Positions 35,740-49,519 of a stretch of 64,000 nt of DNA are shown piece by piece. Below the pieces are notes generated by a model that saw nothing but the letters and a program-made list of their open reading frames with translations, made no database searches and was not told where the DNA came from. Within the stretch, counting starts at the first letter, position 1. Each line of letters starts with the position of its first letter. The DNA is from Poecilobothrus nobilitatus (lineage: Eukaryota > Arthropoda > Insecta > Diptera > Dolichopodidae). Position numbers and translations under genes: made by a program. The stretch lies in assembly GCA_947095535.1 (NCBI GenBank), contig OX352773.1, forward strand, positions 87,206,670 to 87,270,669, written 5' to 3'.

Positions 35740-36240
35740 CAAGAAACGTATTATAATGAAAAAAACCCACATAACATGTACGTATACCTTTTATGTTTAT
35801 GTACATATCTAGTTAGATCCTTTAAAATATTCACCTAAATACAATGCAAATAATAATAATAATAACAAAAACAAAATACAGCATACCATAAGTTTTAGTT
35901 GCATATTTTGAAAAGTCAAGGTTTTCCGATTTTTCAACTTATACAATAATAATAATATAATTGAGAATATAATGGCGCAGACCAGATTTTTTTTTTAATT
36001 TTTTTTATCTTTTTCTTTTCTTTTATGTTCTTTCTCTTTTTAAATTAATTCTTTAATTCTGTATTTTTTTTGTTTTTTGTTTATGAATTAAAATTTAGAA
36101 TTCGCATACCAAGAACATTGAAAGATGTTATGGTTCATCCATTTATAACCAACTTTTTTAATTTAATTTTATAAAATTTCACAAAAGATCAGAACATTGA
36201 ACACGCTACTAAAATAGAAAACCACGGTTTTGAATAAATT
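35740..36240. other. Spacer between the two inverted repeat arms
   Basis: About 500 AT-rich bases with no gene seen. Confidence 0.5.
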
Positions 36241-36242
36241 TC

Positions 36243-36990
36243 TTTTTATACTCGTATGAACTATGTTCAAGGGTATAATAAATTTGCCATTACGTTTGTG
36301 ACATCTTAAAGTAGTCGAGCTAGATATAGTGTCAAAGGTATGGATCGGCTCAGAACCGAATTCTGAATGAATTAAGCTATGTACGTCCGTCCGTTCGCAC
36401 GAAAATTCAAAAAATAAAGGAGCTAAGAGGCTGACATTTTTTTACGTCACTTTTGCAAAATTTTTAGTTTCCCTATTTAAATCCAGCATTTTTGGGCGCC
36501 AGGTTCGAGTAGCTGCCATACAACTTTTCTTTTTGAATCAAAATAACTCCGAGTCTATTGAAGCTAGGTATCTGAAATTTTGTAAAAAGTTGTCAAATTG
36601 CATGCTGACAACTTCTGTATTGTAATTTAGTTTGGCTAGAGCAGTAGTTTCAGGCTTCTTGCACCTCTTGGAACTTTATGAAGCTAAGCGTTTGAATTCT
36701 TACAAAAGGTGATAGGGCAATCATTTCTATCTTACAAAAGATATCAGGCAAGTTTTAGGGCAATAATGTCTGTAAAATTTAGTCGTGCTTGTGCAATAGA
36801 TTTGGATAGCTAATTAGATAGCTATCCATAGTTTGGATAGCTAGATTTGGTAGTTAACGTCAGTACTAAAATATCTGAAATTTTTAAAAGATGATCAAAT
36901 TTTATAGAAACAGAATATATTACGTTCATACGAGGTATCCCAGAATTGATACATTCTACTCTACTGCACTCTTCCTCGTTTGTTTTTTAA
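36243..36990 (-). repeat. GTCCGTCC-type repeat, right arm of the inverted pair
   Basis: It begins TATACTCGTATGAACTATGTTC and contains GTACGTCCGTCCGTTCGC near 36380-36398. It ends CTACTCTACTGCACTCTTCCTCGTT, the reverse complement of the start of the left arm. It lacks part of the internal duplication and is slightly shorter (about 750 against 820 bases). Confidence 0.75.
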
Positions 36991-36994
36991 TTCA

Positions 36995-38160
36995 AACAAA
37001 ATAATTTTGAAATACATTATTACAAAGTTAAAGGAAAATAATCATAGAAGAGTTTGGTTGTCTCTTTTGAAGGTTTCCTGAGAATGTATGTTAGATATTA
37101 TGTAGTTTATATATCTGATATATTACCTGATTATTGAACAACAATATTTCGATTGTAAGTTATATATTGGTACTTGTAAAAATATCTGATTGGCAGCAAT
37201 TATTAAAGAAAAAAAAACGTAATAAACACCAAAATTCTTTTCTTTTTTTTTATACCCTTTGGTAAGCCGTTGGCTAAGAAGGAAAGAGAAAAAAAATATG
37301 GTCAAACTATAAAAAAAAAAAAATCCTAAATCTCAGGAAAAGAAAAATTGATTTATTTCTTGGCTCTTACAATTGAACCTGTTGCATTTTGGATGATGTT
37401 TAAAAAATATAAAAATAAGAACAAAAATAAAAGTGGTTGTAGAAGAAAAAATAACTCTCAAATTTTAGTTTTTCTTTCATTTTTTAGTTATTATATTTTT
37501 ATCTTAAAACCTGTTTTAATGTTTTTTTCTTATTTTTATTTCAGCGGTTATTTTTTTAATGGCTCACACCGACGGTGGGATAAATGGTATTATAAACATC
37601 ATCATTTTGATTTTTATTTAGATTAAATTAAGTTTATTAGGAAGAAGAGTTTATTTTAGTTAATAATATGTGATTAATATATGGGACTAGAACATTGAAT
37701 TTTATTCATTTTATTTTTATAATTCAACTTTCTTTGTACTTATTAGAAACTTACTTATGGTATAAAAACATTTGACAATTAATATGGGTTTGTTTTACTA
37801 AGAAAAAGAAAATTAGAATTTTTAATAAAACAAAATTGAAAAAGTTTAAAATTTTCTTTGCATTTGTAAAATAAGACTCAAGTATCTGTATTAAATACAT
37901 ACACCATGATTTTTTTTTCTTTCATAAAGTATAACAATTGGAAGGAAATATACTTATACATTTTATAAAATATAAATTAAAATGGTTTATTTACAATTGA
38001 CATTTGTTCTATTAAATATTTATATTTTTCTATTACTATATGTTATTTTAAAAAGTATTAATTAGTTTTTGCCAATAATTTGAACTCAGTGACGAATGCA
38101 GCTAATTTAGTTCGAAAATCAAATGACTGTGACATCTAGCATTCAATTCATTCAGTAAAA
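36995..38160. other. AT-rich non-coding stretch with one acceptor-like site
   Basis: The plus-strand open frame 37348-37626 has mostly background composition. Its last third follows a good acceptor-like TTTTTATTTCAG ending at 37541 and has a CpG-bearing patch (GGCTCACACCGACGGTGGG). A short exon is possible there but unsupported. Confidence 0.35.
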
Positions 38161-38167
38161 TATTTAA

Positions 38168-38231
38168 GTTGATATTTTTCAGGTTGTGTCATGCTAATCA
38201 CATGTTGATATTTTTCAGGTTGTGTCATGCT
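38168..38231. repeat. Direct repeat of 28 bp, two copies
   Basis: A 28-base block with core TTTTTCAGGTTGTGTCATGC occurs at 38168-38195 and again, identical, at 38204-38231 (period 36). Confidence 0.85.
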
Positions 38232-38234
38232 TCG

Positions 38235-40285
38235 ATATATCCAAATCTTATATGTTTCCAATACAGCCATTATATAATTTGACCATACGAAACCTTATTT
38301 TTTAAAATAAATATAAGATTCTTTTTCTATCTTCATTTAGTATACAACCAAAATATGTTATATTTTCACAAGCACTATCTACCCGCTTCTATAACTTATC
38401 TTTAAAATTATAGAATATTTTTTTGTAAATTTTTATTAATCTTAAGACATAAAATAAAACAAAACAAATAAAATAAACGATAAATTCATTGAATAACCTT
38501 TTGGTTTTTGGACATCACGACGTGACGCTTAAACCAGAAACGATAAAGTAAAAAAAAAATTGTGCCATTTGTATTTCACAAAGTTTTTCATCAGAATAAA
38601 TTTTAAATTGTAATTTCTCTTTTCATTAATAAATAATTATTTGCTATGTTGCAACTTGTTGCACTCTGTTATTGCAACAATGTAATATTAATGTAACATT
38701 TTCATCATATTTTCTTGTGTTTTTGTTTTTTTTTTTCTTAATTTTTAATGCTTTAAGCAATCCTTGATTTCCTAAAATCTCATCAAAAAAAAGTTGATTT
38801 ATCAATTTTTGATTTGTATCCCTATAAAAGGAAAACAACTTGAAAATAATATTTTAAGATAACTTATTATTATTTATAGGTATGCAACAATTTGTGTGTC
38901 ATTTGATTGAAAAAGGAATAAAAAAAAAAATAATAATAATGGGAATTTTTGAATTCCTTTACTAATTTCTTCTTTTTTTTGTATTTTGGTTTTTAAACAT
39001 CTTAAGGCGCGACCAGACAAACCACATGTTAATGTTAATTTGTATTATGTATACATAGAAATATCATAAGAGAAAACCAATCAATCGAACCGACACAAGA
39101 TCAAACTTAAGAAAGAAGTCATTCAAAGAGAACAGATACGAGAGAACAGACAGGTCCCAAAAAAAAGAAAATATTTACCTACATGTTACTGTCCTGTTGT
39201 AATTTCGTGGAAAGTTTTTTTTTTTTTTTTATTTTTAATTTTTTTTTTTTGTAAAGTTTCATTCAAGAAGAGCTTCACAAAAAATTTTAATTTAAAATTA
39301 TAGTATGGGTCATGGAACTGGTAAATACTGCAAAAGAAAATTATTGTTGTAAGTGAAGTATCCAATTGCAATCACGTTTTATTTATTTTTTTTTTTTTTA
39401 AGTTTTTGAAGTGAAAGGTGATGAAAATGCTTATGTATGCAATTATTATTACAAATTTATACAAATTTTTTTTTTTATCATTTTGGTTTTCAAAATATCG
39501 AACAAAGTTTTTCTTTGAGAAAATTTATTTTGTTTTTGGAAAATTTTAACATGAATTTTCATTATATGAATATACTTTGAAAAAATAATAAATTTTTAAA
39601 ATTGATTTGTTATTTAGGAAAAATTCAAGAAATTTTTTTTTAATTTTTTTTAACTGTTACCTTAATTTTTTAAAATAACTATAAGTATAGATTGTGATCA
39701 TCTGCAATAGATAATTAAAGTATTCACGTTTTTAAATAATAAACTTTATATAAAGTTAACGAATTGAAGTACATAATTGAAATAGTATTTCGTGATTTTT
39801 GTCTTTTTATAAAAATTTAATTGATTTTAATACTATTTTTATATTGCATTTTATATTATTTTTTAAAACAAAATACAATTTGGTATTTACAGCTGGAGAT
39901 GTTTAATTTAAAATCATTTTAGAACTCCGCTTCTCTATATTTACAATATTTAAATGATATTCGGGCTGTTATGCTATTATTGACGACTCACATTTTTATT
40001 CATTTGCCTTGCTAAATGTATTTAAAATTTAAAGGTCAGAAGCACAAATTTATATAAAATATGTATAGATATTTAAGTTTAACTTTAAGATAAATTCTTT
40101 TGATTTTTAAAGCCCATTTAACTATAGTTGTTATTCTTATATACAACAAAGATTAAAGATTAAAGATTTTAACAAAGATTTATTTAAAGATTTAAAAGTT
40201 ATTTTAATTTATTTAAAGATAAAAACTTTTAGTACATTTAGATTTTCTTACAATAAGTTTAGAATAAAAATAATTTAATTTATTA
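38235..40285. other. AT-rich non-coding stretch
   Basis: No gene is supported. There are long T runs at 39217-39250 and a degenerate AAAGATT repeat at about 40145-40225. Confidence 0.5.
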
Positions 40286-40288
40286 TTA

Positions 40289-41757
40289 TACCCGTACGAT
40301 AAGTATCGGGTATAATAAAATTACTCCTCCGTTTGTAACACCTCGAAATAAGCGAACTAGATATACCTTCAAAGGTATGGATCGGATCACAATCAAATTC
40401 TGAGTCGATTAAGCCATGTCCGTCCGTCCGTACGTCAGCACGCTAATTGAAAAACTAAGAAAGCTAGAATCTTGAAATTTACACAAAATATTCTGGGAGC
40501 AATTTGTAGGTTCCCTATTTTATTTTTTTGGTTGAGTTCCGACCAAAAATTCGGGTAGCTCCCGAACAACTAACTTTTAGATCTCCACAATTTTTTTGAA
40601 ATAGAGCCATGAAATTTTAACTGCTGATAGATATCATAAAAATATTAATTTTATGAATATATAAATTTTTCTGTAGCCCCACCCGTTAAGGAGCTATAGC
40701 CGCCCAAAGTTCGAAATTTCTCTATATTTAAATTATTGAAACACAAGTTCTATAAGGTATATTTTCAATCTGAAAATTCCAAACGATAGGCGCTATCATG
40801 AGCTTTACAAACATATATATAATAAATATATACTTGTGCTATACGGTGTCTTAATTTACCGTATTGAATTATTTCAAAATCCTTTAACCCTTCTATCTTC
40901 TAAACGGTTTAAGTTGGAAACTTGAAATTTTGACAGCAGTTAGATTCATGAAAATGAGTCATTTCAGAATTTTTTTTTGTATCATCCCCCGTTTAGGAGC
41001 TGTAATGGGTCAAAAACTGAAAATTTCCTATTTTTAAACACCTGTAACTTGAACAACTGTTAAAATTTTTTTGAAGTAATACATAAAAATTAAAGCTTCA
41101 ACATTGTACTCTTATTTCTGTTAACAACTTTTTTTAATAATATAGGGTTACTTTATAATTGACGAAAGTATTACTTGATTGTTTCAAATTTTCTAACTTC
41201 TTTAACGAATTTTTTGCATTTTGTTTACAAAAAAAAGTAAATAAATAAACAACATAACAGTTGCTTGAAGAATTTTTATTTATATGATGTTGATATACAT
41301 ACATACTTATATAATATCATGTTTATTTACATATCGTATATGTCACTGATGAGTGAATGATAAGATACGAGTATATGTATTTTATTTTACTTATAAGAAA
41401 TTATTCTATGAATGGAAATATTTTTAAAGGAATATTGCAATGTATGGCGATATACTTATAACAATATAAATTAATATAATATAATATTTAAAATTATATT
41501 TACTATTTTGTAATTTAATATATATTTGATAATCGTTATGTGGAAGGTTAGAATTTGCTTTTGAAGAATGTATAAACATATAGTTTGAATATATGTATAA
41601 CCCATAGTTTTAAAAATTATAAAATTCACCCAAATTATTTTAAAATACTAAAATATTTAAAAAATAATATTGTAAGCAGAATGAAAGGCTGTGAACATAC
41701 TAACGGTTCGTACGGGTATCTAAGAGTTGACAAAGGCAACTGTATTCTTTCTCGTTT
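40289..41757 (-). repeat. Longest copy of the GTCCGTCC-type repeat family
   Basis: It starts TATACCCGTACGATAAGTAT with the inverted CGGGTATA right behind, and has GAGTCGATTAAGCCATGTCC and GTCCGTCCGTACG near 40398-40437. It ends CGTACGGGTATCTAAGAGTTG..CTTTCTCGTTTTT. It is colinear with 26060-27355, and its end is inverted relative to 25096-25400. No protein is encoded; the open frame at 41585 is within the repeat. Confidence 0.8.
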
Positions 41758-41759
41758 TT

Positions 41760-44554
41760 GTTTTATTTTATCACTTTAAAAGTTTTCATCAAGTTTAAAG
41801 AATTTTAAAATTAAAAGTTTTTAAAATAAATAAATGTTTTTTTATCCAAAATGTTTTTTAATTATTCATTTATGTTTGTAAATATGAGAAAAAAACGAGG
41901 TCAACTTTTGTTTGAACAATTGAAGACGACGTATACAGAGCAATAAAAAATAAATATTATTGTTTTATCAGACTTCATGTTGATTTAAGATTGTCTTTTA
42001 ACTTATTTATTCAAGAAATAAATAGAAAAATTTCAGATATTTAAAAAAAAATTTTTAAAATAAAACATAGATGTAAAAAAAGATGAAATAAAACTCTCTA
42101 AATTTTAAATGTCACTCTTCAGTTGTAGTATAGTAACTAAACTGCCCAATCTATATTAAATTTTAATTTCAATCCCGACAAATCCTTGATATACATTTCA
42201 AATGTTTCATATTGCAATAATGTGTGGTTATAACTTTAGTAGAATAAATTTAAAAATTAAATCTATACATCCAGACATTAACCAGTGTCCTCTATACATG
42301 TTATTTTTCATGTTATCGATTTTTATTCCTAAAAAAATATTAATCTGAACCAAGTCTTAATATATATACAAATATATTATGTGTGTTTTCATAAATAATT
42401 GATGTTTTTCTTTATGCACAAATGAATTTATTAACATTATTTACGAAAAGATAAGAAAAACAGGAAAAAACAAGCAGCATGTGATGATGATGTACTGATG
42501 AACTTGGAAGAAAAGAAAAAATTAAATAAATTAATGTCTTTTGTTAAAAGAAATTTTTTTCTTAAGTCAATTTTCCATTTTATTTAAGATCTGTTGATTT
42601 TCTAATATTATAAATGTTTAACAATGCATATATATCTTAATATAATTATCGGCAAGATAGCGTGCATTTTATTCATCACCATAATATAAAAGGTATACAT
42701 ATATAATGAATGTGAATAATTTTAAATCATTCTTAATTGATGCACACAAATCTTCTTTTTAAAAATTTCCCATTTTACTATAAAAGTATATTAGATCAAC
42801 GCTGTAAATGCATTTAAATTTTTAATTTCATTTAAATGGTGATATTAAGTGCAGGAAAAATTTTAGAGAGCTCTTCAATTTTTATTAAAAAAAAAAATTA
42901 TAAAATTTTAAATTTAAATTTAAATGCATTTAAAATAGTTTTAGAAGCAAATCCATTAAAAAAAGAAACTATGAAAAAAACGTTTCGCTGAAAGAAAACT
43001 ATTTGACATGAGAACATTTCTGCTTTCTCTCAATTCGATATGTTCAAATTTTATTTACTTATTTACTTTTTTTATTTTATTAATCGAAATCTTTTAATTG
43101 GATGTCCATTATTAAGAGGTTTAAGAGGTTTCCCAGCTAATTGGTTAACACAATAAAAATTAATAAAAAATTATGGTAGTATAACAAAATTTAGATTTCA
43201 TTGTTATATTATTGTATAACTAAACAATAATTATATTTTATTTTATAATTTTATTGACATTATTAGTACACTAATTAAATATAATCTTTCATTTAAATTT
43301 TCTATAAGGAGGTTCTGTCTACCTTATAGGAACACAAAATTTCTTAATTCTTTAAAAATCTAAATTACAAATTAAAAGTCTGTCTGCTGCAAAGGAAAAG
43401 TTAAACACAAGCAAATTTCTAATAAAAGAATAGCTTAAAAAGATATCTAGGAAGTCTAAAAGAATGTTGGTATCAAGTACAGTACACAGTACAGAATTAT
43501 AACTAACAAAAAAAAAATATAAACAACGTTTTAATTGTTATAATATGAATTCAAAATCTTGAAAACAAGCTCAGATTGTATATTAGACAATAATTTAGTA
43601 TATATTAAGAAATAGTTATTAATATCTTATCAATATTTTAATAATAATTTAATTTTAAAATTAATAAGTATGAGTTTTGGCTTTTTTTACAAGTATACGT
43701 ATTTCCTTTTATCATTTATTCTTAATAATATATTTTAAAAGTGTTTTTGAAAGAAAAATTCTTATATTATATACATTTATTTATTTTATTTTTTATTTAT
43801 TTATTCTTAATTACAATTAAAATTATAATTAACAAAAAATTTTTTCTAAGCACTAGCTACTCAGGCTATCGGCTTATTCTTTAAAAATAGATTCTTCACA
43901 ATAGGAGAGATATTGTTAATTATGGACTATAGCCGATTAAAAAAATGCTTTAATGTAATTACTATAATTACAATTATTATTAGTTTATTGTTGGTTTTTA
44001 AAACAAATAAAGATGTACATGTACATCTAGTAGGTCTAACACATCTATCTAGTAAGTATCTATTATAGTTTCTTATATAAGTTACTTCGTGTAACGAGCT
44101 TCTGCTATAAGCCATTAATTAAAATTAAAATAATTTTATAATAATAATTATAAATATTTGGGACGATAGTGAGAAATTATATGTACGAGTGCATGAAATT
44201 TGAATGCGATAAATAAGTAAAATAATTTCACTAAAATTAAACTGAGTTTTTAGATATTTAGTATAAACTCGAAGAGAGTGAGCAAAAAAGAAAGAAAAAT
44301 AATCTTATAGGAAAATTTTCACAGGATTTTTCTATTTCATGACTTTTATTTACTTGCATTTCTTCGTCGACAGAATCAAAAATCAAATCAAAGTTATTTA
44401 GTTGATAAAAGAGGAAAAAAATTGTTGTCATTTGCGTTAAATCTTTTCATTATTAGATTCTTGCACTTAAATATATTTGGTCTAAATCATCTTAAATAAT
44501 AATTTCTAGTATTAAATTCTATTTGTAATTTAGTTCATAAATTCATATTGTGAC
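41760..44554. other. AT-rich non-coding stretch
   Basis: No gene is supported. An 18-bp perfect palindrome (half AGATGTACA) lies at 44011-44028. Confidence 0.5.
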
Positions 44555-45722
44555 ATGAAAACTAAAGATTATCTATTACAATAAGATGGGCCACTCTTTT
44601 TTTACACATATTAATGCATTTTTTACAACTGCCTAAACAAAAAAAAAACCATTAGTAAAAGTAGCTAAAATATTATGTTACTTCGTTTCAAAACCATTCT
44701 GTTATTGAAATTACTGTATTAGAGAGAAAATTAACAAAATATTGTTTAGGTTGTATGTTTACAATGCTTGTTTAAAAGCGCAATTTTGTTATTGTGTCTA
44801 TGTGTTGTTATAATACAAAGTATAGGGATATTTGAAATTGAATCGCAATGTATTTTCAGTGGCGCAACTTTGTTTAATTTTATACATAATGTACATAGTG
44901 GCAAAAAATAATAATCGAAAATATTTTAAATTATTTATTGAAATTTGAATATGAAAAATGTATTTTAATTGAAAATTTTATGTAGATATTATTTAGATAG
45001 TTTAGAAAATAAATTTAAAAATATCTTAATAAAATTAGTACAAAAAAAGAATTATATGAACGTTTAAAAAATGATTTTAATTATGACTGTTGTAATAAAT
45101 GTAATAAATCTTATTTTATAAAACTATGTATATATGTATACTCTTCACTTCAAATTTATTCTTTTTAACATTGTATTTGTCTTTTTCCAAAATCAAATTC
45201 GCCCAAAATTTTCAAAATCAATTTTGTCTGTTTTTAAAATCAAATTCTTTTTTTAAAATATTAAAAAGTGCAAATTTGACGTGAAAAGAGTATACCTATT
45301 AGAGTCAGAATTCATAATTTATTAAAAAATTTTAATAAAAATGTTAAAGAAAGATATAAAATGTTAAGTGTTGAAACATTTGTAAAAAACAAATGTAATA
45401 AATTTTAAAATCCTATTTTGATTCTTTATACTTTTCATTACAGTTTAAAATTATTTGTTTCAGTAAATCGTTTTTAAAATGTTTGATTAAATATTCTAAA
45501 ACAAAAAAAAAATTCTTTTTCAAATCTTAAAACTACAATTTATTTAAATTTATTTTGCGTTTTACACTTTCGACACACTTTGCTGTATAGGGAGATTTCA
45601 TATGCCAAATCTTTTCATATCAGTTTGCATATCAGTTTTTGTTTTTTCGAGTAGCATAGAAATTTTTGGTAACGTGGTGAGAGTGGCACATCTTATTGTA
45701 ATAGATAATCTTCGATGAAAAC
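44555..45722. mobile_element. Non-autonomous DNA transposon with 8-bp target-site duplication
   Basis: ATGAAAAC is repeated exactly at 44555-44562 and 45715-45722. The enclosed 1152 bp have inverted ends of about 33 bp: GATTATCTATTACAATAAG followed by ATG and GCCACTCT on the left, and the reverse complement at 45680-45712 on the right. An 8-bp duplication with inverted ends fits hAT- or P-like cut-and-paste elements. The extreme terminal two bases (TA and CG) do not match each other. No transposase frame is present inside. Confidence 0.8.
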
Positions 45723-48005
45723 GTTAATACAATTACATAACACATTTTTTTAAATTATAAAAAAGAAATATATACTTTATTTTAATTAATCGCTATAATT
45801 AATAAAATATCACATTCATTCAAGTGATTAAAAAGAACTCAAAAAATAACAAAAAAAAAATACATTTTTAGTGCATAAATTGAACATTTTATATAATATA
45901 TACTGTCAATTTTGGTGTTTCACTTGTAAATTTTGTTTTTTTTTTATTATGTTATAATATAAGAATAAATAATAAACAAAATATATTTCTTGATAATCAG
46001 CTAAGAAAAGATTTGTTGGAAGAAGAATCAAAAGTTGGAAGAAGAATCACAAAACAAAAAATACAACACAGTACAGCGCAGAGCGCATGTTACTTTAAAA
46101 AAAAAACTTTCTAAATGCACTGTATAATTTGTATTAATAAAACAATAACAACTACTACTACAAATTAAAATTACAATAGCTAAATATGTACTTATATAAT
46201 ATGTTGTATATACGAAAACAACAATAACAAAATCTTCGAGGAAAACCCTCAGAAGTTCTCATGGAAACCTTTATTAACAAAATCAATGCCAAAACAACAA
46301 CTAAATTCTAAAAACATATACATACATATATGTATGTACTTATGTACATAAGTATATAAATATTTATTTCTTTTATCACCTTTTCTAGTGCACTTTAATA
46401 CAACATATGGCATGGCATGGCACGTCATGTCATAGCATGGTATCCACAACGTGTTTCAAATGTTTTTAATAAAATTATTTTCAAGAGGAAACTGTTCTTT
46501 CTTTTACTAAGGTTAAAATTTCCCTATTACCTATATTTATTGCTATATTGTTGTTTTACTTTTATAATTGCAGTTTCTGGTTTAGTCTATAATTACATTA
46601 AATATACATTTTATTGTAGAACATTAGATTCAATCTTAAATAGAATCTTTTGATTAAAAAATATTTCAAATTAAAAAAAAACTAAAAAAATATATTTATT
46701 TTTAAAGTTAAAAATTAAAAAAAATTAAAAAACATTAAAACTTTAAGACTGGTTGTTAAGTTGTAGTTAGTTTGTAAGAACAAAAAAAAAAAAAATAAAA
46801 ACTGAAAAATGTTGTAGCAAAAAAAGTGAAAGAAAAAATTAAACACGGAAGTAAATTAATTTTTTCTTAAGAAAAATAGTTAAAAAGTTGTTAAAAATGG
46901 ATTGCAGCTTGTTGCATTCATCATCAATTTTTTGTTCTTATAATATTCTGGATCTGTATCTATAGAATAAGTATATAAGATTATTTAATGTGAGTTTTCT
47001 TAGCTCTTATTTGGGAAGAACTAGAACAAGTATATATAATAATAATATTATGTATCAGCAAAAGCAGTAGTTTTTTTTTTATATTAAAGAAAGTCTGTTT
47101 TCTTTATTCTTTCAACATTATATTCACAATAGATTTACTATTCATTCACAATAGATTAATTGGTCCTGATTTTGAACTTGTTATATCATTATTCTCTTAT
47201 TCTAACTTTTAACTAAACGATTAAAAGTGCAGGTGAAAAAAAAAAACAAAAAAATTAAAAATACTAAAGTACAATGTAAATAAATAAATATAACAAGTAT
47301 ACAAGTAGACAATCTGGTGAGAGATAAAAGAAACACAAAACTAAAAAAAAAGGAAAAGAATATAGCGATAAACTTGGGTGGAAAAATAATAAATTTCACA
47401 TTTAATCACATATGCATGTATATTTGTATGTGTTTATTTTATGTGTGAATCAAATATTATGCTCAAGTGCAAATCAATTAACTGTTTTGCTTTTCTTTGT
47501 GCCTGTTTTTTGTTTTCATTCATTATATTTTTTTTTTTGTAAAATAACTGCTATTTACTTAATTATTATACTTTTTATTTAAAGTTGCGGTTCTCGTTAT
47601 ACCATTTATTAACATTAGAATTCAAGTTATAATTTAAATGAATTGTGTTAAAATTAAATTTTAAAGATTGGCTATATGTATAGGAATTTATAATTAGTTA
47701 TTTTACCCGAAACGTTTAAGATATTTTTATTTCTCTGTTACATAAAGTTGAGATGAGAGATGCACTTCTTAATAGCGTCTTACAGTACAAAAGGTATCAC
47801 AATTATGTGTTTTTTAACATTTGAGACAAAATGGCATTATTTTTATGTCGAGCTTTTTCTTTAATAACGAAACTTTAATTAAATTTAATATTGTAAAATA
47901 TATGTTATATAAAATATAAAATTTGGAAACTATTTTACTAGTCTGTATAAATTGCTTTAAATGCAATAACATGTTTAGTAAACTTTAATTTATAATTTCG
48001 GTTTT
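45723..48005. other. AT-rich non-coding stretch
   Basis: No gene is supported. A short degenerate GGCAT/GTCAT run is present at 46408-46440. Open frames here have background composition. Confidence 0.5.
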
Positions 48006-48019
48006 TTTTTTTCCTTCTT

Positions 48020-48530
48020 ATATCCTTATATGAACATAGTTCAAGAGTATAATCAATAATATACTTTTGTTATACCTTAGATGAGATGAGGTATATATGG
48101 CATAATATATTCTTGCTCAAAATCGAATTCTATATCGATTTAACCATGTACTTCCGTCCGTACAATAAATTAAAAAATAATGCTAGGATTTTTACAATTC
48201 CATCTTTAACAATTTTAACAATTTCACAATCGTAATAATTTTACTTTAGCTATTGAAATTAAGAAAGTTCGACCGCCGGATTCAATCAGCTGCCATCAAC
48301 TTCCATTTTTAAATGAAAATAACTCAGGGTCTATTGAAGCTAGATATCTGAAATTTTTTTGCGAAAAGAAGTTAAGTTTAATCTTACTTCTCTAAACTTT
48401 TGTTACTCTAGCGTAACAGATTCAGATAACTGAATAATTTATATCTTCATTCTTGATAGGTTCAAGTAGTTCTCATATCCCAGCAGTCAATTAGCTAGAT
48501 ATCTGAAATTTTTTAAAAAATATATAAAAG
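48020..48530 (-). repeat. Diverged copy of the GTCCGTCC-type repeat family
   Basis: TATGAACATAGTTCAAGAGTATA opens the copy as at 36250. CTTCCGTCCGTAC lies near 48152, and AACTCAGGGTCTATTGAAGC and TAGATATCTGAAATTTTTT follow as in the 36.5-kb copy. It is the most diverged of the set. Confidence 0.65.
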
Positions 48531-48534
48531 TATC

Positions 48535-49340
48535 TCTAGTTTTTGTAAATATTTTTTACGAGGGACGGTGGAAAACATCAAAAGTCACTCAAAGGAACTG
48601 CCCGACGTTCCTCTGAGTAGTGTTGGACTCTATTAATGCAAAAAAAACATCTTTTAAATCAGATTAGAATTTATTTTTCCAAATACAATATTTTAATTTA
48701 CAAAAATACATTGAAATTATTGAATTATACGTGAAAAATGGAATTAATTTAGGACGCAAATAATCGCATTGACAGTAAAATATAATAATTCTTTTTCCAC
48801 TCCGTTGTTTAGTTTCTAATATCAGTTATGATGCGGATTTTAAATTTGTAAAAACTCTCTTTTGTATCCAACTTAGCCTATAATTCATTGTTATAATCTG
48901 AAAAGAGTTCTTGTGTTCAAAATATTATGTTACTTATATTTAAAAACTTCATTTTTGTTTTTTGTTTAATTTTAATCTCTATATTATATTATAAAATATT
49001 TTTAAAGGTGATATGTATTCTATTTTATCTTATCTCATTACATTTCATTTTTATAACTGTTTTTAAAGTTCTAAAGTGCTGTTTTTGTTCTACATTAATT
49101 GCTGTAGCTGAATATATCAGCATTTAAGTTTCATAATAAAAGCCTATAGAATGAAAACGTAATAAATGGCTGAATTAAATAGCAGAAATCATAGAACATA
49201 AAATTTATACATAATATACATATATACATTCACATACTCAAATATACAAGTTATGTATTGTAAATAAAAACTACAGGTTTTTCTTTATTTTCCAAAAAAA
49301 AAAAAAGAAAAAAATTTTCCAAGTGATTTGGTAACGGGAT
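48535..49340. other. AT-rich non-coding stretch
   Basis: A GC-richer patch (48553-48635) has no long frame and may be a repeat end. The rest is AT-rich with no gene seen. Confidence 0.45.
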
Positions 49341-49370
49341 ACATCATAAAAATGGAATGTTGTTGCATAA

Positions 49371-49517
49371 AAAATAAGAAAACCTACTGCTGCAGCATAT
49401 TTAAATAAAAAGAAACGAAAAGAAAAACAAGATATTTCAAAGATTGAGATTGAAGACGAAGATGGGGATCTCAAGTGCATAGCAAATAAAAATCTTAAAG
49501 AACTAGTTTTTCATTAA
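49371..49517 (+). other. Coding-like open frame, Lys/Glu/Asp-rich
   Basis: The frame is open for 48 codons after a TAA at 49368, without a Met. It includes KKKRKEKQDISKIEIEDEDG and DLKCIANKNLKEL, then TAA at 49515-49517. An acceptor-like CCTACTGCTGCAG ends at 49395. It may be an exon fragment with a basic, nuclear-localisation-like patch. No good donor follows, and no homologue is recognised. Confidence 0.25.
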
Positions 49518-49519
49518 AA

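Noticed and set aside
37348..37626. 92-residue plus-strand ORF
   Set aside because: Most of it has background Phe/Tyr/Lys/Asn composition. Only the last third, after an acceptor-like site, is mildly unusual.
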